Shown here one piece after another: positions 37,779 to 48,095 of a stretch of DNA of 64,000 nucleotides (position 1 is the first letter of the stretch; every line of letters begins with the position of its first letter). Position numbers and translations under genes: made by a program. The stretch comes from Acinetobacter lactucae (GTDB lineage Bacteria; Pseudomonadota; Gammaproteobacteria; Pseudomonadales; Moraxellaceae). The stretch spans positions 411,421-475,420 of the forward strand of contig NZ_LRPE01000039.1 in the NCBI RefSeq assembly GCF_001605885.1, written 5' to 3'. The notes below the pieces were generated by a model. The model made no database searches and had not been told where the DNA came from. It saw only the letters and a program-made list of their open reading frames with translations.

Positions 37779-38969
37779 ATGAACACTCAATCAAATACGG
37801 CGTTTTCGTTATTGGCATTGGCAATAGGTGCCTTTGCCATTGGCACCACGGAATTCTCTCCAATGGGATTGCTTCCAAATATCGCTCATGATTTAGGGAT
37901 TTCAATTCCAACAGCCGGAATGTTAATTACAGGCTATGCACTTGGCGTCATGCTAGGTGCTCCGTTCATGACCCTATGGTTTGGTGGTTTTGCACGACGT
38001 AATGCGCTTATTTTCCTCATGGCGATCTTTACGGTAGGTAACCTAATCGCAGCATTTTCACCAAGCTATATGAGCTTATTAGGTGCGCGTCTCATCACAA
38101 GCCTGAATCATGGTGCTTTTTTCGGGATTGGCTCTGTTGTGGCAGCAAGTATTGTGCCCGCACATAAACAAGCTAGCGCTGTAGCCACCATGTTTATGGG
38201 CTTAACTATTGCCAATATTGGGGGTGTGCCTTTGGCAACATGGGTTGGGCAAAACATTGGCTGGCGTATGTCTTTCCTTGCGATTTCCTTGCTTGGTGTG
38301 ATTACTATGCTCGCTTTATGGAAAGCGCTGCCATCAGGTATGGTTGCCCAAAAGCCAAATGTGAAAGCCGAGTTGAAGGTATTAACGCGTACTCCTGTGG
38401 TCCTTGCGCTACTTACTACAGTGCTCGGTGCAGGTGCAATGTTTACGCTCTACACCTATATTGCGCCAAGTTTGACTGAGTTTACCCATGCTTCACCGAC
38501 CTTCATTACGTTTATGTTGGTATTGATTGGTGTCGGTTTCTCGATTGGTAACCATTTAGGTGGACGTTTTGCAGATTTGTCCATTAACAAAACTCTGATT
38601 GGTTTCTTGGTTCTTTTAATTGTCATGATGGTGACTTTCCCCATCCTTGCGCAAAGCCAGATTGGAGCAGCCATTGCCTTAGTGATCTGGGGTGCAGCAA
38701 CCTTTGCGTTAGTACCACCTTTGCAAATGCGTGTAATGTCAGTCGCTCATGAAGCACCAGGACTTGCCTCTTCAGTAAATATCGGTGCGTTTAACTTAGG
38801 TAACGCAGTAGGAGCAGCAGCAGGTGCGTTAGTACTCGATTTAGGTTGGGGTTATAGTGCAGTATCATTTGCTGGCGCATTACTGGCTGGTTTAGGTTTG
38901 TTATTGGTTTTATTTCAAATCAAACGCGAAAGTAGTCCTGCCCAAGCGTTGCAGCAGTGTTCAGATTAA
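37779..38969 (+). CDS. MFS transporter (AraJ/YdhP-like exporter)
   Basis: Twelve-segment major facilitator of 396 residues. LALAIGAFAIGTTEFSPMGLLPNIAHDLGISIPTAGMLITGYALGVMLGAPF is the recognisable start of the arabinose-efflux-like drug:H+ antiporter-1 family, and GARLITSLNHGAFFGIGSVVA follows. The chosen start lies four bases after the reductase stop; the longer reading inside that gene is rejected. Coupling to an aldo-keto reductase suggests export of a reduced or toxic small molecule, but this is only inference. Confidence 0.88.
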   Translation: MNTQSNTAFSLLALAIGAFAIGTTEFSPMGLLPNIAHDLGISIPTAGMLITGYALGVMLGAPFMTLWFGGFARRNALIFLMAIFTVGNLIAAFSPSYMSLLGARLITSLNHGAFFGIGSVVAASIVPAHKQASAVATMFMGLTIANIGGVPLATWVGQNIGWRMSFLAISLLGVITMLALWKALPSGMVAQKPNVKAELKVLTRTPVVLALLTTVLGAGAMFTLYTYIAPSLTEFTHASPTFITFMLVLIGVGFSIGNHLGGRFADLSINKTLIGFLVLLIVMMVTFPILAQSQIGAAIALVIWGAATFALVPPLQMRVMSVAHEAPGLASSVNIGAFNLGNAVGAAAGALVLDLGWGYSAVSFAGALLAGLGLLLVLFQIKRESSPAQALQQCSD

Positions 38970-38970
38970 T

Positions 38971-39001
38971 AAAAAAAGCGCCTGAATCAGGCGCTTTTTT
39001 T
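38971..39001. terminator. Bidirectional terminator between the MFS and START-domain genes
   Basis: AAAAAAAGCGCCTGA and its complement flank a single central base, with seven A and seven T at the ends; it serves both convergent genes. Confidence 0.93.
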
Positions 39002-39008
39002 AAGCTAT

Positions 39009-39662
39009 TTATTTTAAAATTTCTGGTAATTTCGGGTGTTCATAAATCGGGCTAGTCACTTCCCGCTTCATTTTAAGCAACATCTGATAAGGCTGCTGTT
39101 GAACAAACATATTTACAAAACTTAATGGAATGGCACCAGCAGGATCTGCATAACCACTAGTGGTTACTTTCACCTTATTATTTGCAAGTTTCTGGAATGT
39201 CCAATCCCCTTCATAGCGTGTTAAGCGCACTACATCAGGTTGTATCGGATAATTTCCGCTAATTGCAGTATTTTTAATTGTCACAATACCATTTGCGGCC
39301 TTGCTCATTTTTCCTTTTACAACGACATCACGATCTTTTAAAGGAAAAGGAAAGTCCAACACCATATACAGTGTGAACTCACCTTTTTTCTCATCTTGAG
39401 ACAACATCTCAACCTTGCCCATATAAGGCACCCACTGATCAGCACGATTTACATCTAAAATCACAGCGACAGCGCGCTCAAGTGGCACATCAAATGTTGT
39501 TTCCGCTTTATATTGAAAGACTGGATTATCGGTTTTTTGATAGGTCCAGACTTTAATATTATTGCGGTCTAAGCTGAGTTTAGCTTTTTCTGTAGAAGCA
39601 GCCCCCGTCCAGAGGCTGCTTAAGCAAAGAAGAGTGGTCAAGGCAATTTGTTTTTTATTCAT
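39009..39662 (-). CDS. START-domain (SRPBCC) secreted protein
   Basis: Exported protein with a StAR-related lipid-transfer fold. MNKKQIALTTLLCLSSLWTGAAS is a signal peptide. WTYQKTDNPVFQYKAETTFDVPLERAVAVILDVNRADQWVPYMGKVEML and DFPFPLKDRDVVVKGK are the START signature, and the C-terminal helix ends in MREVTSPIYEHP. The start at 39662 gives 217 residues; an upstream in-frame codon adds 11 charged residues that would spoil the signal peptide. The ligand is unknown. It follows dapB on the same strand. Confidence 0.87.
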   Translation of the reverse strand: MNKKQIALTTLLCLSSLWTGAASTEKAKLSLDRNNIKVWTYQKTDNPVFQYKAETTFDVPLERAVAVILDVNRADQWVPYMGKVEMLSQDEKKGEFTLYMVLDFPFPLKDRDVVVKGKMSKAANGIVTIKNTAISGNYPIQPDVVRLTRYEGDWTFQKLANNKVKVTTSGYADPAGAIPLSFVNMFVQQQPYQMLLKMKREVTSPIYEHPKLPEILK

Positions 39663-39700
39663 GTTCTGCTCTATCTTGTTTTTCTCGCTACACATGGAAT

Positions 39701-40555
<855 letters not shown>

Positions 40556-40719
40556 TTACGTAATTTGTCTACTATATCAAAACTCTTTGCTCATCTTAAA
40601 AAGTAAAAATTATTTTTTGAGTTAGGACGAAATTTAATCTGTTTTCACAAAAGTTAAAGAATTTATCGGCACACTACGGAGCCACGAATGAGAAAAAGAT
40701 GACGATAAAGGAGTTCAAA

Positions 40720-41073
40720 ATGCATTCGAGAATTATTGGTTTTACAGCAATGATGGGGATGATGACTTCAGTGGCATTTGCAGAGCCTGCAATCCAGCCA
40801 GGAGACACATTAGAAAGCTTATCTAAAGCGCGTATTACGACAAACGTAAATACTCAAACAGCAACGCCTACAGCTCAAACAAGCAATGCCAATGCTGACG
40901 TTAAAGTTGAAGATATTGACCCGATTATTGGCGAAACAACAGCAGAAGCACCGAAAGTAGCTGTACAGGCAGAAGCAGTAGCCGCAACAGTGATCGAAAA
41001 TGCTCCAACTCTTGCTTCTAGCGAACCGACTGTAAGTGTTAATGATATTGATGTTGCTCACCCTACAGAGTAA
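40720..41073 (+). CDS. Small secreted protein of unknown function (117 residues)
   Basis: A signal peptide (MHSRIIGFTAMMGMMTSVAFA, likely cut before EPAIQPG) precedes a low-complexity, acidic, alanine/threonine/valine-rich mature region without cysteines. Two similar segments, VKVEDIDPIIGE and VSVNDIDVAHP, hint at an internal repeat. AAAGGAG lies six bases before the ATG at 40720. I recognise no family. It is inserted between dapB and dnaJ on the opposite strand. Confidence 0.75.
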   Translation: MHSRIIGFTAMMGMMTSVAFAEPAIQPGDTLESLSKARITTNVNTQTATPTAQTSNANADVKVEDIDPIIGETTAEAPKVAVQAEAVAATVIENAPTLASSEPTVSVNDIDVAHPTE

Positions 41074-41132
41074 ACAGACATAATTTTTCTTTTAAGCAGA
41101 ATAAAAATAATAAGATACATCAGCGCAATAAA

Positions 41133-41161
41133 AAGGCGGATATTTATAAAATATCCGCCTT
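41133..41161. terminator. Bidirectional terminator between the small secreted-protein gene and dnaJ
   Basis: AAGGCGGATAT (41133-41143) pairs with ATATCCGCCTT (41151-41161) around a 7-base loop, flanked by A and T runs. Confidence 0.88.
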
Positions 41162-41188
41162 CTTTTTAATTTCTTGTCTAATCAAGTA

Positions 41189-42301
41189 TTAATCGAACAA
41201 ACGATCAAAGAATGATTTCTTCTTTGGTGAAGAAGCGCTGTCTTCGCCATCAAAAGAAGCTTGCAACTCTTTAAGTAATTCACGTTGACGAGAATTTAAG
41301 TTAACCGGTGTTTCTACCACAATACGGCAAAGTAAATCACCGACCATGCTGCTACGTACTGGACGAACGCCTTTACCACGTAAACGGAATAATTTACCTG
41401 TTTGAGTTCCTTCAGGAATTTTCAGGCTAACACGGCCTTCCAAAGTTGGAATTTCAATTTCTTTACCAAGTGCAGCATCAGCAATGCTTACAGGTACGTC
41501 CATATAAAGATCTGCGCCATCACGTTGGAAAATTTCGTGTTCACGAACTACCACTTCAACGTACAAGTCACCTGACTGGCCATCACGAATTGCTTCGCCT
41601 TTACCACTCAAACGAACGCGGTCACCATTATCTACACCCGCTGGAATGGTAACTTCCAACGTTTGCTGGCGATCAGCAACACCTGAACCATGACATGCCT
41701 GACAAGGGTTTTTAATAATTTTACCTTGGCCACGACACGTACCACATGTTTGTTGTACAGAGAAGAAACCTTGCTGCATACGAACTTGTCCTGAACCATG
41801 ACAAGTTTTACAGGTTTCAACATCTTTAGGATTTTTAGAGCCTTTACCATCACACACATCACATGGTGCAGGAGCAGTAAAAGTAATGGTTTTTTTCACC
41901 CCTTTTACAGCTTCTTCAAGGGTAAGTTCCATGACATAGCGTAAATCTGATCCGCGACGTTGACGCTGTTGACGTCCACCACCGCCGAATGCACCACCGA
42001 AGATATCACCGAACTGGCTAAAAATATCTTCTGCACTAAATCCGCCGAAGCCACCGCCGCCACCGCCAAAGCCGCCTTCGAAAGCATTATGTCCCATGCG
42101 ATCGTACATGCTACGCTTTTCGCTGTCCGATAAAACTTCATAAGCTTCAGCAGCTTCTTTAAATTTCTCTTCAGCTTCGGCATTGTCAGGGTTTCTATCA
42201 GGATGATATTTCATCGCCAATTTACGGTAGGCTTTTTTGATCTCATCATCACTTGCGGTTTTTGAAACGCCTAAAACCTCATAATAATCACGTTTAGCCA
42301 T
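41189..42301 (-). CDS. dnaJ: Chaperone DnaJ
   Basis: Hsp40 co-chaperone of DnaK. The J domain carries His-Pro-Asp at residues 33-35, the Gly/Phe region ([12 protein letters not shown]) covers about 75-110, and four CxxCxGxG-type zinc repeats follow ([32 protein letters not shown]). The C-terminal substrate domains are complete. Length is 370. dnaK and grpE are not nearby. I see no obvious heat-shock promoter. Confidence 0.98.
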   Translation of the reverse strand: MAKRDYYEVLGVSKTASDDEIKKAYRKLAMKYHPDRNPDNAEAEEKFKEAAEAYEVLSDSEKRSMYDRMGHNAFEGGFGGGGGGFGGFSAEDIFSQFGDIFGGAFGGGGRQQRQRRGSDLRYVMELTLEEAVKGVKKTITFTAPAPCDVCDGKGSKNPKDVETCKTCHGSGQVRMQQGFFSVQQTCGTCRGQGKIIKNPCQACHGSGVADRQQTLEVTIPAGVDNGDRVRLSGKGEAIRDGQSGDLYVEVVVREHEIFQRDGADLYMDVPVSIADAALGKEIEIPTLEGRVSLKIPEGTQTGKLFRLRGKGVRPVRSSMVGDLLCRIVVETPVNLNSRQRELLKELQASFDGEDSASSPKKKSFFDRLFD

Positions 42302-42404
42302 TTTTGGCGGTGCTCCTCACGGAATTTTATCAATACTCTATTGCCGACTAAATGGGGGACTTTAGCCGAATTTACAAGGGGGAAATGTTCAAAAAATAGA
42401 TATA

Positions 42405-42782
42405 TTAAAAAACTGCCTTATTTTTTAAATATTTAGACAAGCCTTTTAACCATGCATTTAATAGAAATAACCACGCGATAGCGCTAAAAACTACACCAGC
42501 AACTGTAGAGGCTGTAACCCAAAGATTACTATCCCATGCAAAGAAGAAGAGCGGAATAAACCAGACCACAGCAAAAATTGCCATACAAAGAAATAGAATC
42601 CCGCTACGCATAATCCATAGTGCATGCGCATGAATCCAAACTTCAGCATTATCTACAACTGCTACTTTACGAGCGATCAAATAAGCAAAGGCCGCAAAAA
42701 TAACCGTAAACAATGCAAGAAACATGAACGCATAAGAAATTACTATATAACGGCGATGCTGTTCGATATGGTCTTGCCCCAT
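42405..42782 (-). CDS. Small four-helix membrane protein of unknown function
   Basis: A 125-residue protein with four hydrophobic stretches (about residues 15-36, 55-80, 85-108 and a shorter amphipathic end) and a basic C-terminus (LKGLSKYLKNKAVF). The layout resembles DUF4870-type membrane proteins, but I cannot confirm the family. It lies alone between dnaJ and the RND operon, all on the minus strand, with about 100 bases on each side. Confidence 0.75.
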   Translation of the reverse strand: MGQDHIEQHRRYIVISYAFMFLALFTVIFAAFAYLIARKVAVVDNAEVWIHAHALWIMRSGILFLCMAIFAVVWFIPLFFFAWDSNLWVTASTVAGVVFSAIAWLFLLNAWLKGLSKYLKNKAVF

Positions 42783-42921
42783 CTGTATTTCACCTCAATT
42801 CACTGCATTTTGCCTATTTTTTATGCAGTGAAATAATCCTGTATTTTTTGTGTAAAGACAGGTGCTACTATATTGGAGTTTTCAATATTTCGCACCTTTA
42901 TTCACAAAAAATTTATGTATT

Positions 42922-45900
42922 TTATGCGGTTTTTTTCACCTTAAACCACGCCGCATAGAGTGCAGGTAGGAAAAATAATGTCAGTAGGGTGGCAACAATC
43001 AATCCACCCATGATCGCAACTGCCATCGGACCAAAGAAAATACTCCTCGAAAGTGGAATCATGGCCAAAACTGCGGCTAAAGCAGTCAAAATAATGGGAC
43101 GGAATCGACGCACTGTCGCTTCAATAATTGCCTCCCAAGTTGGATGTCCTGCCTGTCTGTCTTGCTCAATTTGATCAATCAAAATAAGCGAGTTACGCAT
43201 GATCATTCCAGAGAGCGCAATTGTGCCTAGCATGGCCACAAAGCCAAATGGTTTGTTAAATAACAATAAGAATAAAACAACACCAATTAAACCCAGTGGA
43301 GCTGTTAACAACACGATGGTCGAGCGAGATAAGCTTTTGAGCTGAATCATCAGTAATGTCATGACCACTGCCAAGAAGAGTGGCATCCCAGCATTTACAG
43401 AATTTTGCCCACGTGCAGACTCTTCCACGGTTCCACCCACTTCAATGAGATAACCACTTGGCAATTCAGCCCGTAACTTATCCATTGATTCAGCTAACTC
43501 ACCAACAACGGTAGCAGGCTGCAAATTGGTACGAATATCTGCGCGAACGGTAATTGTCGGTAAGCGGTTACGATGCCAAATTAAACCATCTTCAAACTTA
43601 TACTCAATTTTTGCAATTTGGGCTAAAGGTACTGTCGTTCCATTGTTTGTGGGTACAGCTAAGCTTGCCAGTGAAGCTACCTCAACACGCTCTGCTTGGT
43701 CTCCGCGTAAGCGGATTTCAATGAGTTCACGCTTTTCACGATATTGCTCAATCGCACTACCTGTAATTGATGCATTAATGAAGTTCGCTAAATCCAGACT
43801 AGAGACACCCATTTGTCGAGCACGGTCTTGATCTATTTGAATGGAAATGATTTTACTTGGCTCGCCCCAATCTAAATGCACATTGGTGGTATTCGGGTTC
43901 TCGCTGATCACTTTAGCGACCTGCTGTGCTTCTTTACGTACCAGATTTAAATCTTCACCTGATACACGATATTGCAATGGATAACCAACAGGTGGGCCAT
44001 TTTCCAGTAATGACACGCGAGTACGAACTTGTGGGAGTAACTGCTTAATTTGTGTTTCTAACGAGCGTCGAATGTCATCACGATCATCAAGCGATGATGC
44101 GAGTACAACAAACTGTGCAAAACTGGCTTGCGGTAATTGCTGGTCTAAAGGTAAATAAAAACGTGGTGAACCTGTACCCACATAGGCCACATAGTTATCA
44201 ATACCTTTTTGTTTAGACAGGAATTTTTCAACCTTTTTCACAGCTTGTTCTGTTGCTGTTAAAGAAGCGCCTTCTTCAAGTTTTAAATCGACTAAAATTT
44301 CGGCACGGTTTGAAGGCGGGAAAAACTGCTGAGGTACCATCTTAAACATCAGTACAGATAGCACGAAAATTCCCACCGTCGTTGCAATCACGGTTTTACG
44401 ATAGGTCACACAAAACTCGACCATTTTCCTAAAACGTACATAAAAACTAGAGTGATAAGGATCGTAATGGTGGTCCTGTGAAATAACGACAGTTTGCGGT
44501 TGTGGTTTTTTAGTTAATCTTGCCCATAAACGGACATACCAAGGGGCCTGATGTCCTAACTTGGTAAAATCTGGTAATAGCTTTTCACCTAAATAAGGCA
44601 CAAATAAAACTGCTGCAATCCAAGATACCAATAAGGCAATCGTCACGACCTGAAAGATCGAGCGCGTATATTCCCCTGTACTAGACTGAGCTGTAGCGAT
44701 AGGTAAAAAACCTGCCGCAGTGATGAGTGTTCCGGTTAACATTGGAAATGCTGTGGTTTTCCACGCAAACCCGGCGGCTTTAATTCGGCTATAACCCTGC
44801 TCCATCTTAATGGCCATCATCTCGACGGCAATAATGGCATCATCGACTAACAGGCCTAATGCCAGAATCAAGGCACCCAGTGAAATCTTATGCAGCCCGA
44901 CATCGAATAAACTCATACCGGCAAAGGTCATTGCTAAAACTAAAGGAATAGAAAAAGCAACCACCAATCCCGTACGGAAGCCTAAAGAGAAAAAACTCAC
45001 TAATAAGACAATGATAACTGCTTCAGCGAGTACCTTCACAAACTCATGAATACTACGTTGTACTGCTACAGGTTGGTCAGAAACTTTTTGCAATTTCATG
45101 CCGAGTGGCAAGGTCTTTTGCAGTTGGGCAAATTCTGTTTCTAGATTTTTACCAAGGGCAATAATGTCACCACCTTTACGCATCGAAACGGCAATGCCAA
45201 TACCATTTTCACCCATGAAACGCATACGTGGTTGAGCAGGCTGACTAAAACCACGATAAACATCCGCGACGTCACCAAGTTGAATGGTTTTATCACCGAC
45301 CAATAAAGGTGTTTTTTTAATTTCATCAATGTTTTGTAGATGACCACTCACCCTAATTTGAATACGGTCTGTACCTGTTTCAAAAAAGCCAGCACTTGCC
45401 ATACTATTTTGCTTTTGTAATGCTTCTTGAATCGCAGTAACCGGAATTCCAAGCTGTACCGCTTTGGTGTTAGAAATCTCAATCCAGATTTTTTGATCTT
45501 GTAGACCAATCAATTCAACCTTACTGACATCCTTGACTCGTTGAAGCTGTAATTGCAAACGATCTGCGTATTCTTTCAAAAGTGCATAGTCAAAGTCTTT
45601 GCCTGTCAGTACATAAATATTACCGAAAGTGTCTCCAAATTCATCATTGAAAAATGGGCCTTGTACACCGCTTGGTAGTTCATGGCGAATATCATTCACC
45701 TTCTTACGAACGTTGTACCAAACATCAGGAATCTGTGCCGATGTTAGCGAGTCCTTGGCAACAAACGTAACCATCGACTCACCCGGGCGGGAGTAAGCCA
45801 TAATCTTGTCATACTGCCCTGTTGTCATGAGTTCCTTTTCAATACGGTCAGTCACCAGCGTTGAAACTTCTTTCGCTGTTGCTCCCGGCCAATAGGTTTG

Positions 45901-46047
45901 TACGACCATGACTTTAAAGGTAAATGGTGGGTCTTCACTTTGTGAGAGTTTTGAATAAGAGATCGCGCCGATAATGCCAAGCAACAGCATAAAATAAAGG
46001 ACGATTCCTTTATTTTTTAATGCCCATTCCGAGAGATTGAATTTCAT
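42922..46047 (-). CDS. RND efflux transporter permease subunit
   Basis: Proton-driven inner-membrane pump of 1041 residues, with the 12-segment, two-large-loop layout of AcrB/MexK-type proteins. SQSEDPPFTFKVMVVQTYWPGA near residue 35 and GLLVDDAIIAVEMM (paired proton-relay Asp residues in the fourth helix, about residue 405) are diagnostic. The SEDPPFTFK start places it in the branch near MexK and other AcrB-like pumps with a single adaptor. Its start overlaps the adaptor stop by four bases. There is no outer-membrane channel gene here, so it must borrow one. Confidence 0.93.
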   Translation of the reverse strand: MKFNLSEWALKNKGIVLYFMLLLGIIGAISYSKLSQSEDPPFTFKVMVVQTYWPGATAKEVSTLVTDRIEKELMTTGQYDKIMAYSRPGESMVTFVAKDSLTSAQIPDVWYNVRKKVNDIRHELPSGVQGPFFNDEFGDTFGNIYVLTGKDFDYALLKEYADRLQLQLQRVKDVSKVELIGLQDQKIWIEISNTKAVQLGIPVTAIQEALQKQNSMASAGFFETGTDRIQIRVSGHLQNIDEIKKTPLLVGDKTIQLGDVADVYRGFSQPAQPRMRFMGENGIGIAVSMRKGGDIIALGKNLETEFAQLQKTLPLGMKLQKVSDQPVAVQRSIHEFVKVLAEAVIIVLLVSFFSLGFRTGLVVAFSIPLVLAMTFAGMSLFDVGLHKISLGALILALGLLVDDAIIAVEMMAIKMEQGYSRIKAAGFAWKTTAFPMLTGTLITAAGFLPIATAQSSTGEYTRSIFQVVTIALLVSWIAAVLFVPYLGEKLLPDFTKLGHQAPWYVRLWARLTKKPQPQTVVISQDHHYDPYHSSFYVRFRKMVEFCVTYRKTVIATTVGIFVLSVLMFKMVPQQFFPPSNRAEILVDLKLEEGASLTATEQAVKKVEKFLSKQKGIDNYVAYVGTGSPRFYLPLDQQLPQASFAQFVVLASSLDDRDDIRRSLETQIKQLLPQVRTRVSLLENGPPVGYPLQYRVSGEDLNLVRKEAQQVAKVISENPNTTNVHLDWGEPSKIISIQIDQDRARQMGVSSLDLANFINASITGSAIEQYREKRELIEIRLRGDQAERVEVASLASLAVPTNNGTTVPLAQIAKIEYKFEDGLIWHRNRLPTITVRADIRTNLQPATVVGELAESMDKLRAELPSGYLIEVGGTVEESARGQNSVNAGMPLFLAVVMTLLMIQLKSLSRSTIVLLTAPLGLIGVVLFLLLFNKPFGFVAMLGTIALSGMIMRNSLILIDQIEQDRQAGHPTWEAIIEATVRRFRPIILTALAAVLAMIPLSRSIFFGPMAVAIMGGLIVATLLTLFFLPALYAAWFKVKKTA

Positions 46048-47150
46048 GGCTGGGTTACTCCCTGAATTTTCACCGCACGGTTCTCACGGTCAATCGGATG
46101 AATCTTCTGCTTATCGCGTAGCAAATGCACACCACCAATCACCACCCAATTATTTGGTGTTAAACCAGATAATACGGGCACACTGTCTCTGCCATATGCA
46201 CCAACCGTTACAGGGACTTTGCGTAAAGTTTGATTCGCATTAACCACCCAGACATAAGGCTGATTATCCGTTGCTGAAACACTCGAAAGTGGCACACTCA
46301 TCACGTTAGTTTGAGTTGAGGTAAAAAATACGCGTGCACTTTGTCCAAGCTGAATAACAGACTGTCCTTCTTTGAGGGCTACCTTGACTGTAAAAGTACG
46401 AGACTGATCCGCTGCGGGAGAAACTTCGCGAACATATCCGGCAAATTTTTCATTCGGTTTAGACCACAAGGTTATCCAAGCAGCTTGACCAACTTTAATC
46501 TCGCTAACTGCTTGCTCTGGTACACCAATGACAACTTCACGTTCACCATCAATTGCAAGTTGATAAGCAGCTTGTCCTGCTGCAACAACTTGTCCAATTT
46601 CTATATTTCGAGCAGTAATCACGCCGTTTTTGTTAGAAACGAGTTGGTTATAACCTGTCTGGTTGGCAGAAACTTCATAGTTAGAACGAGCTTGCTGTAA
46701 GGCTGCTTGTGCCGCATCGTATTGATTTTTTACCGTATCAAATTGCGAACGGCTCACAGCATTAATCGGGAGTAATTGTTGAAAACGTTTAAGTTCATCT
46801 GCTGCTGTTTTTGCTGAAGCCTGTGCATTATCCAGTTGTGCTTTAGCAGCATTTAATTGTAACTGAGCATCTGCTACGTCAAGCTTTGCTAGTACTTGTC
46901 CCACTTTAACTCGGTCGCCTACATCCACATAGCGAGCCGTAACTTGTCCACCTACCCGAAATGCTAAAGCCGTTTGTTGTCTAGCCTGAACATCTCCTGC
47001 ATAGCTTTTTTGTTCATTAAGTGTGGTTAATGGCTGTGCCACCATCACATAGGGTATTTCTTCTGTTTTTGGAGCTTCTTTACTACACCCCATTAATGTG
47101 ACCGTACAAACAATCACCATACTCATGATGAGAGGTTTTAACACATTCAT
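46044..47150 (-). CDS. RND efflux periplasmic adaptor subunit (lipoprotein)
   Basis: Membrane-fusion protein of 368 residues linking the RND pump to an outer-membrane channel. The lipobox LMGC places the lipid on Cys22. FRVGGQVTARYVDVGDRVKVGQVLAKLD is the lipoyl/barrel-sandwich domain, a coiled-coil hairpin follows (QLNAAKAQLDNAQASAKTAADELKRFQQ), then the beta-barrel and membrane-proximal domains. It is first in the two-gene efflux unit, divergent from the TetR gene, with a long palindrome in the promoter region. Confidence 0.93.
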   Translation of the reverse strand: MNVLKPLIMSMVIVCTVTLMGCSKEAPKTEEIPYVMVAQPLTTLNEQKSYAGDVQARQQTALAFRVGGQVTARYVDVGDRVKVGQVLAKLDVADAQLQLNAAKAQLDNAQASAKTAADELKRFQQLLPINAVSRSQFDTVKNQYDAAQAALQQARSNYEVSANQTGYNQLVSNKNGVITARNIEIGQVVAAGQAAYQLAIDGEREVVIGVPEQAVSEIKVGQAAWITLWSKPNEKFAGYVREVSPAADQSRTFTVKVALKEGQSVIQLGQSARVFFTSTQTNVMSVPLSSVSATDNQPYVWVVNANQTLRKVPVTVGAYGRDSVPVLSGLTPNNWVVIGGVHLLRDKQKIHPIDRENRAVKIQGVTQP

Positions 47151-47218
47151 ATCTTATCGCTCTTATTCAAACTGATTTTTTAAGGCACAATATGCTTGCA
47201 TCATAGTTCGTTTATTTT

Positions 47219-47250
47219 TTAATTAATATACCCATGGGTACATTAATTAA
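47219..47250. promoter_or_regulatory. Candidate TetR-family operator between the efflux and regulator genes
   Basis: A 32-bp inverted repeat centred on TACCCATGGGTA, symmetric except for one mismatched pair. It lies 68 bases before the adaptor gene and 50 bases before the regulator gene, where one bound protein could control both promoters. Confidence 0.8.
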
Positions 47251-47300
47251 AGAAAAACTGATAAATGTTTTATTTTTAAAATTATTATTTAGAGGGTTTT

Positions 47301-47924
47301 GTGCAAACAGTTAATCAAAGTGGTCGCCCAAAAGATCTAGAAAAACGTGCTCGTATCTTACAAGCCGCGAAAGCTATTTTTTTGAAATCTGGCTATCACG
47401 GTACCAGTATGAACCAGATTGCACAGGAAGCAGGCGTTACTAAACTCACGGTTTATAATCACTTTCAAGATAAAGCCAACTTGTTTATCTGTGCGATTAC
47501 AGAAACCTGTGAGGAGACACTTGATACTAAACAATTTGAATTAGATGCATCGGCAGACTTTTATCAAGCACTCTTTATTGTGTGTTCACGCGCCTTACAA
47601 ATTATTTACTCACCTGAAGCGCTTAAACTTGAACACGTTTTATTTGAACTTGCAGCAGAGCAAAGTCCTCTCACTCTACAGTTTTTTGATGCATCACATA
47701 CGCGACTGCAAAATCAATTAACTGAGTTTTTGCAAAAAGCGGCTCAATTAGGTTTTATTCAAACCGATGACCCGAATTATCAAACTGAGCTCCTTTTGTC
47801 CTTATTGCTTGGCGTACGTCACCAGAAGGTTTTACTGGGGATCATTGCTGTACCCAATGCTCAAGAGCTTGAAAAAATTATTCAAGACGCAATAAATTTA
47901 TTCTTGCTCAAATACCGGAATTAA
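47301..47924 (+). CDS. TetR/AcrR-family regulator
   Basis: A 207-residue regulator with a GTG start after AGAGGG. Residues about 15-60 form the TetR helix-turn-helix (ARILQAAKAIFLKSGYHGTSMNQIAQEAGVTKLTVYNHFQDKANLF), and the remainder is an AefR-like ligand-binding helical domain. It diverges from the RND adaptor-permease unit with a near-perfect palindrome between, so it most likely represses that pump and itself. The inducing compound is unknown. Confidence 0.93.
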   Translation: MQTVNQSGRPKDLEKRARILQAAKAIFLKSGYHGTSMNQIAQEAGVTKLTVYNHFQDKANLFICAITETCEETLDTKQFELDASADFYQALFIVCSRALQIIYSPEALKLEHVLFELAAEQSPLTLQFFDASHTRLQNQLTEFLQKAAQLGFIQTDDPNYQTELLLSLLLGVRHQKVLLGIIAVPNAQELEKIIQDAINLFLLKYRN

Positions 47925-47941
47925 ACCAAAGTCCGATTGTC

Positions 47942-47971
47942 AAAAGTTGCGCTGAGTGCATGCCAACTTTT
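47942..47971 (+). terminator. Hairpin after the TetR gene
   Basis: AAAAGTTG (47942-47949) pairs with CAACTTTT (47964-47971). The T run is short, so termination strength is doubtful. Confidence 0.45.
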
Positions 47972-48095
47972 AAGACTCTGCACGCGAATTAAATGTTATT
48001 TTTTAAGCAAAAATTCACATTTTCTTACGCTCAAAGCTTGGAATGTTTGTTAATCGCGCTATATTCGATAAGAATAAGAACAGGAGAAAAATAGC

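Noticed and set aside
42922..47924. Acquired resistance island around the RND pump
   Set aside because: Codon use matches the neighbours, and no insertion sequence, integrase or direct repeats flank it.
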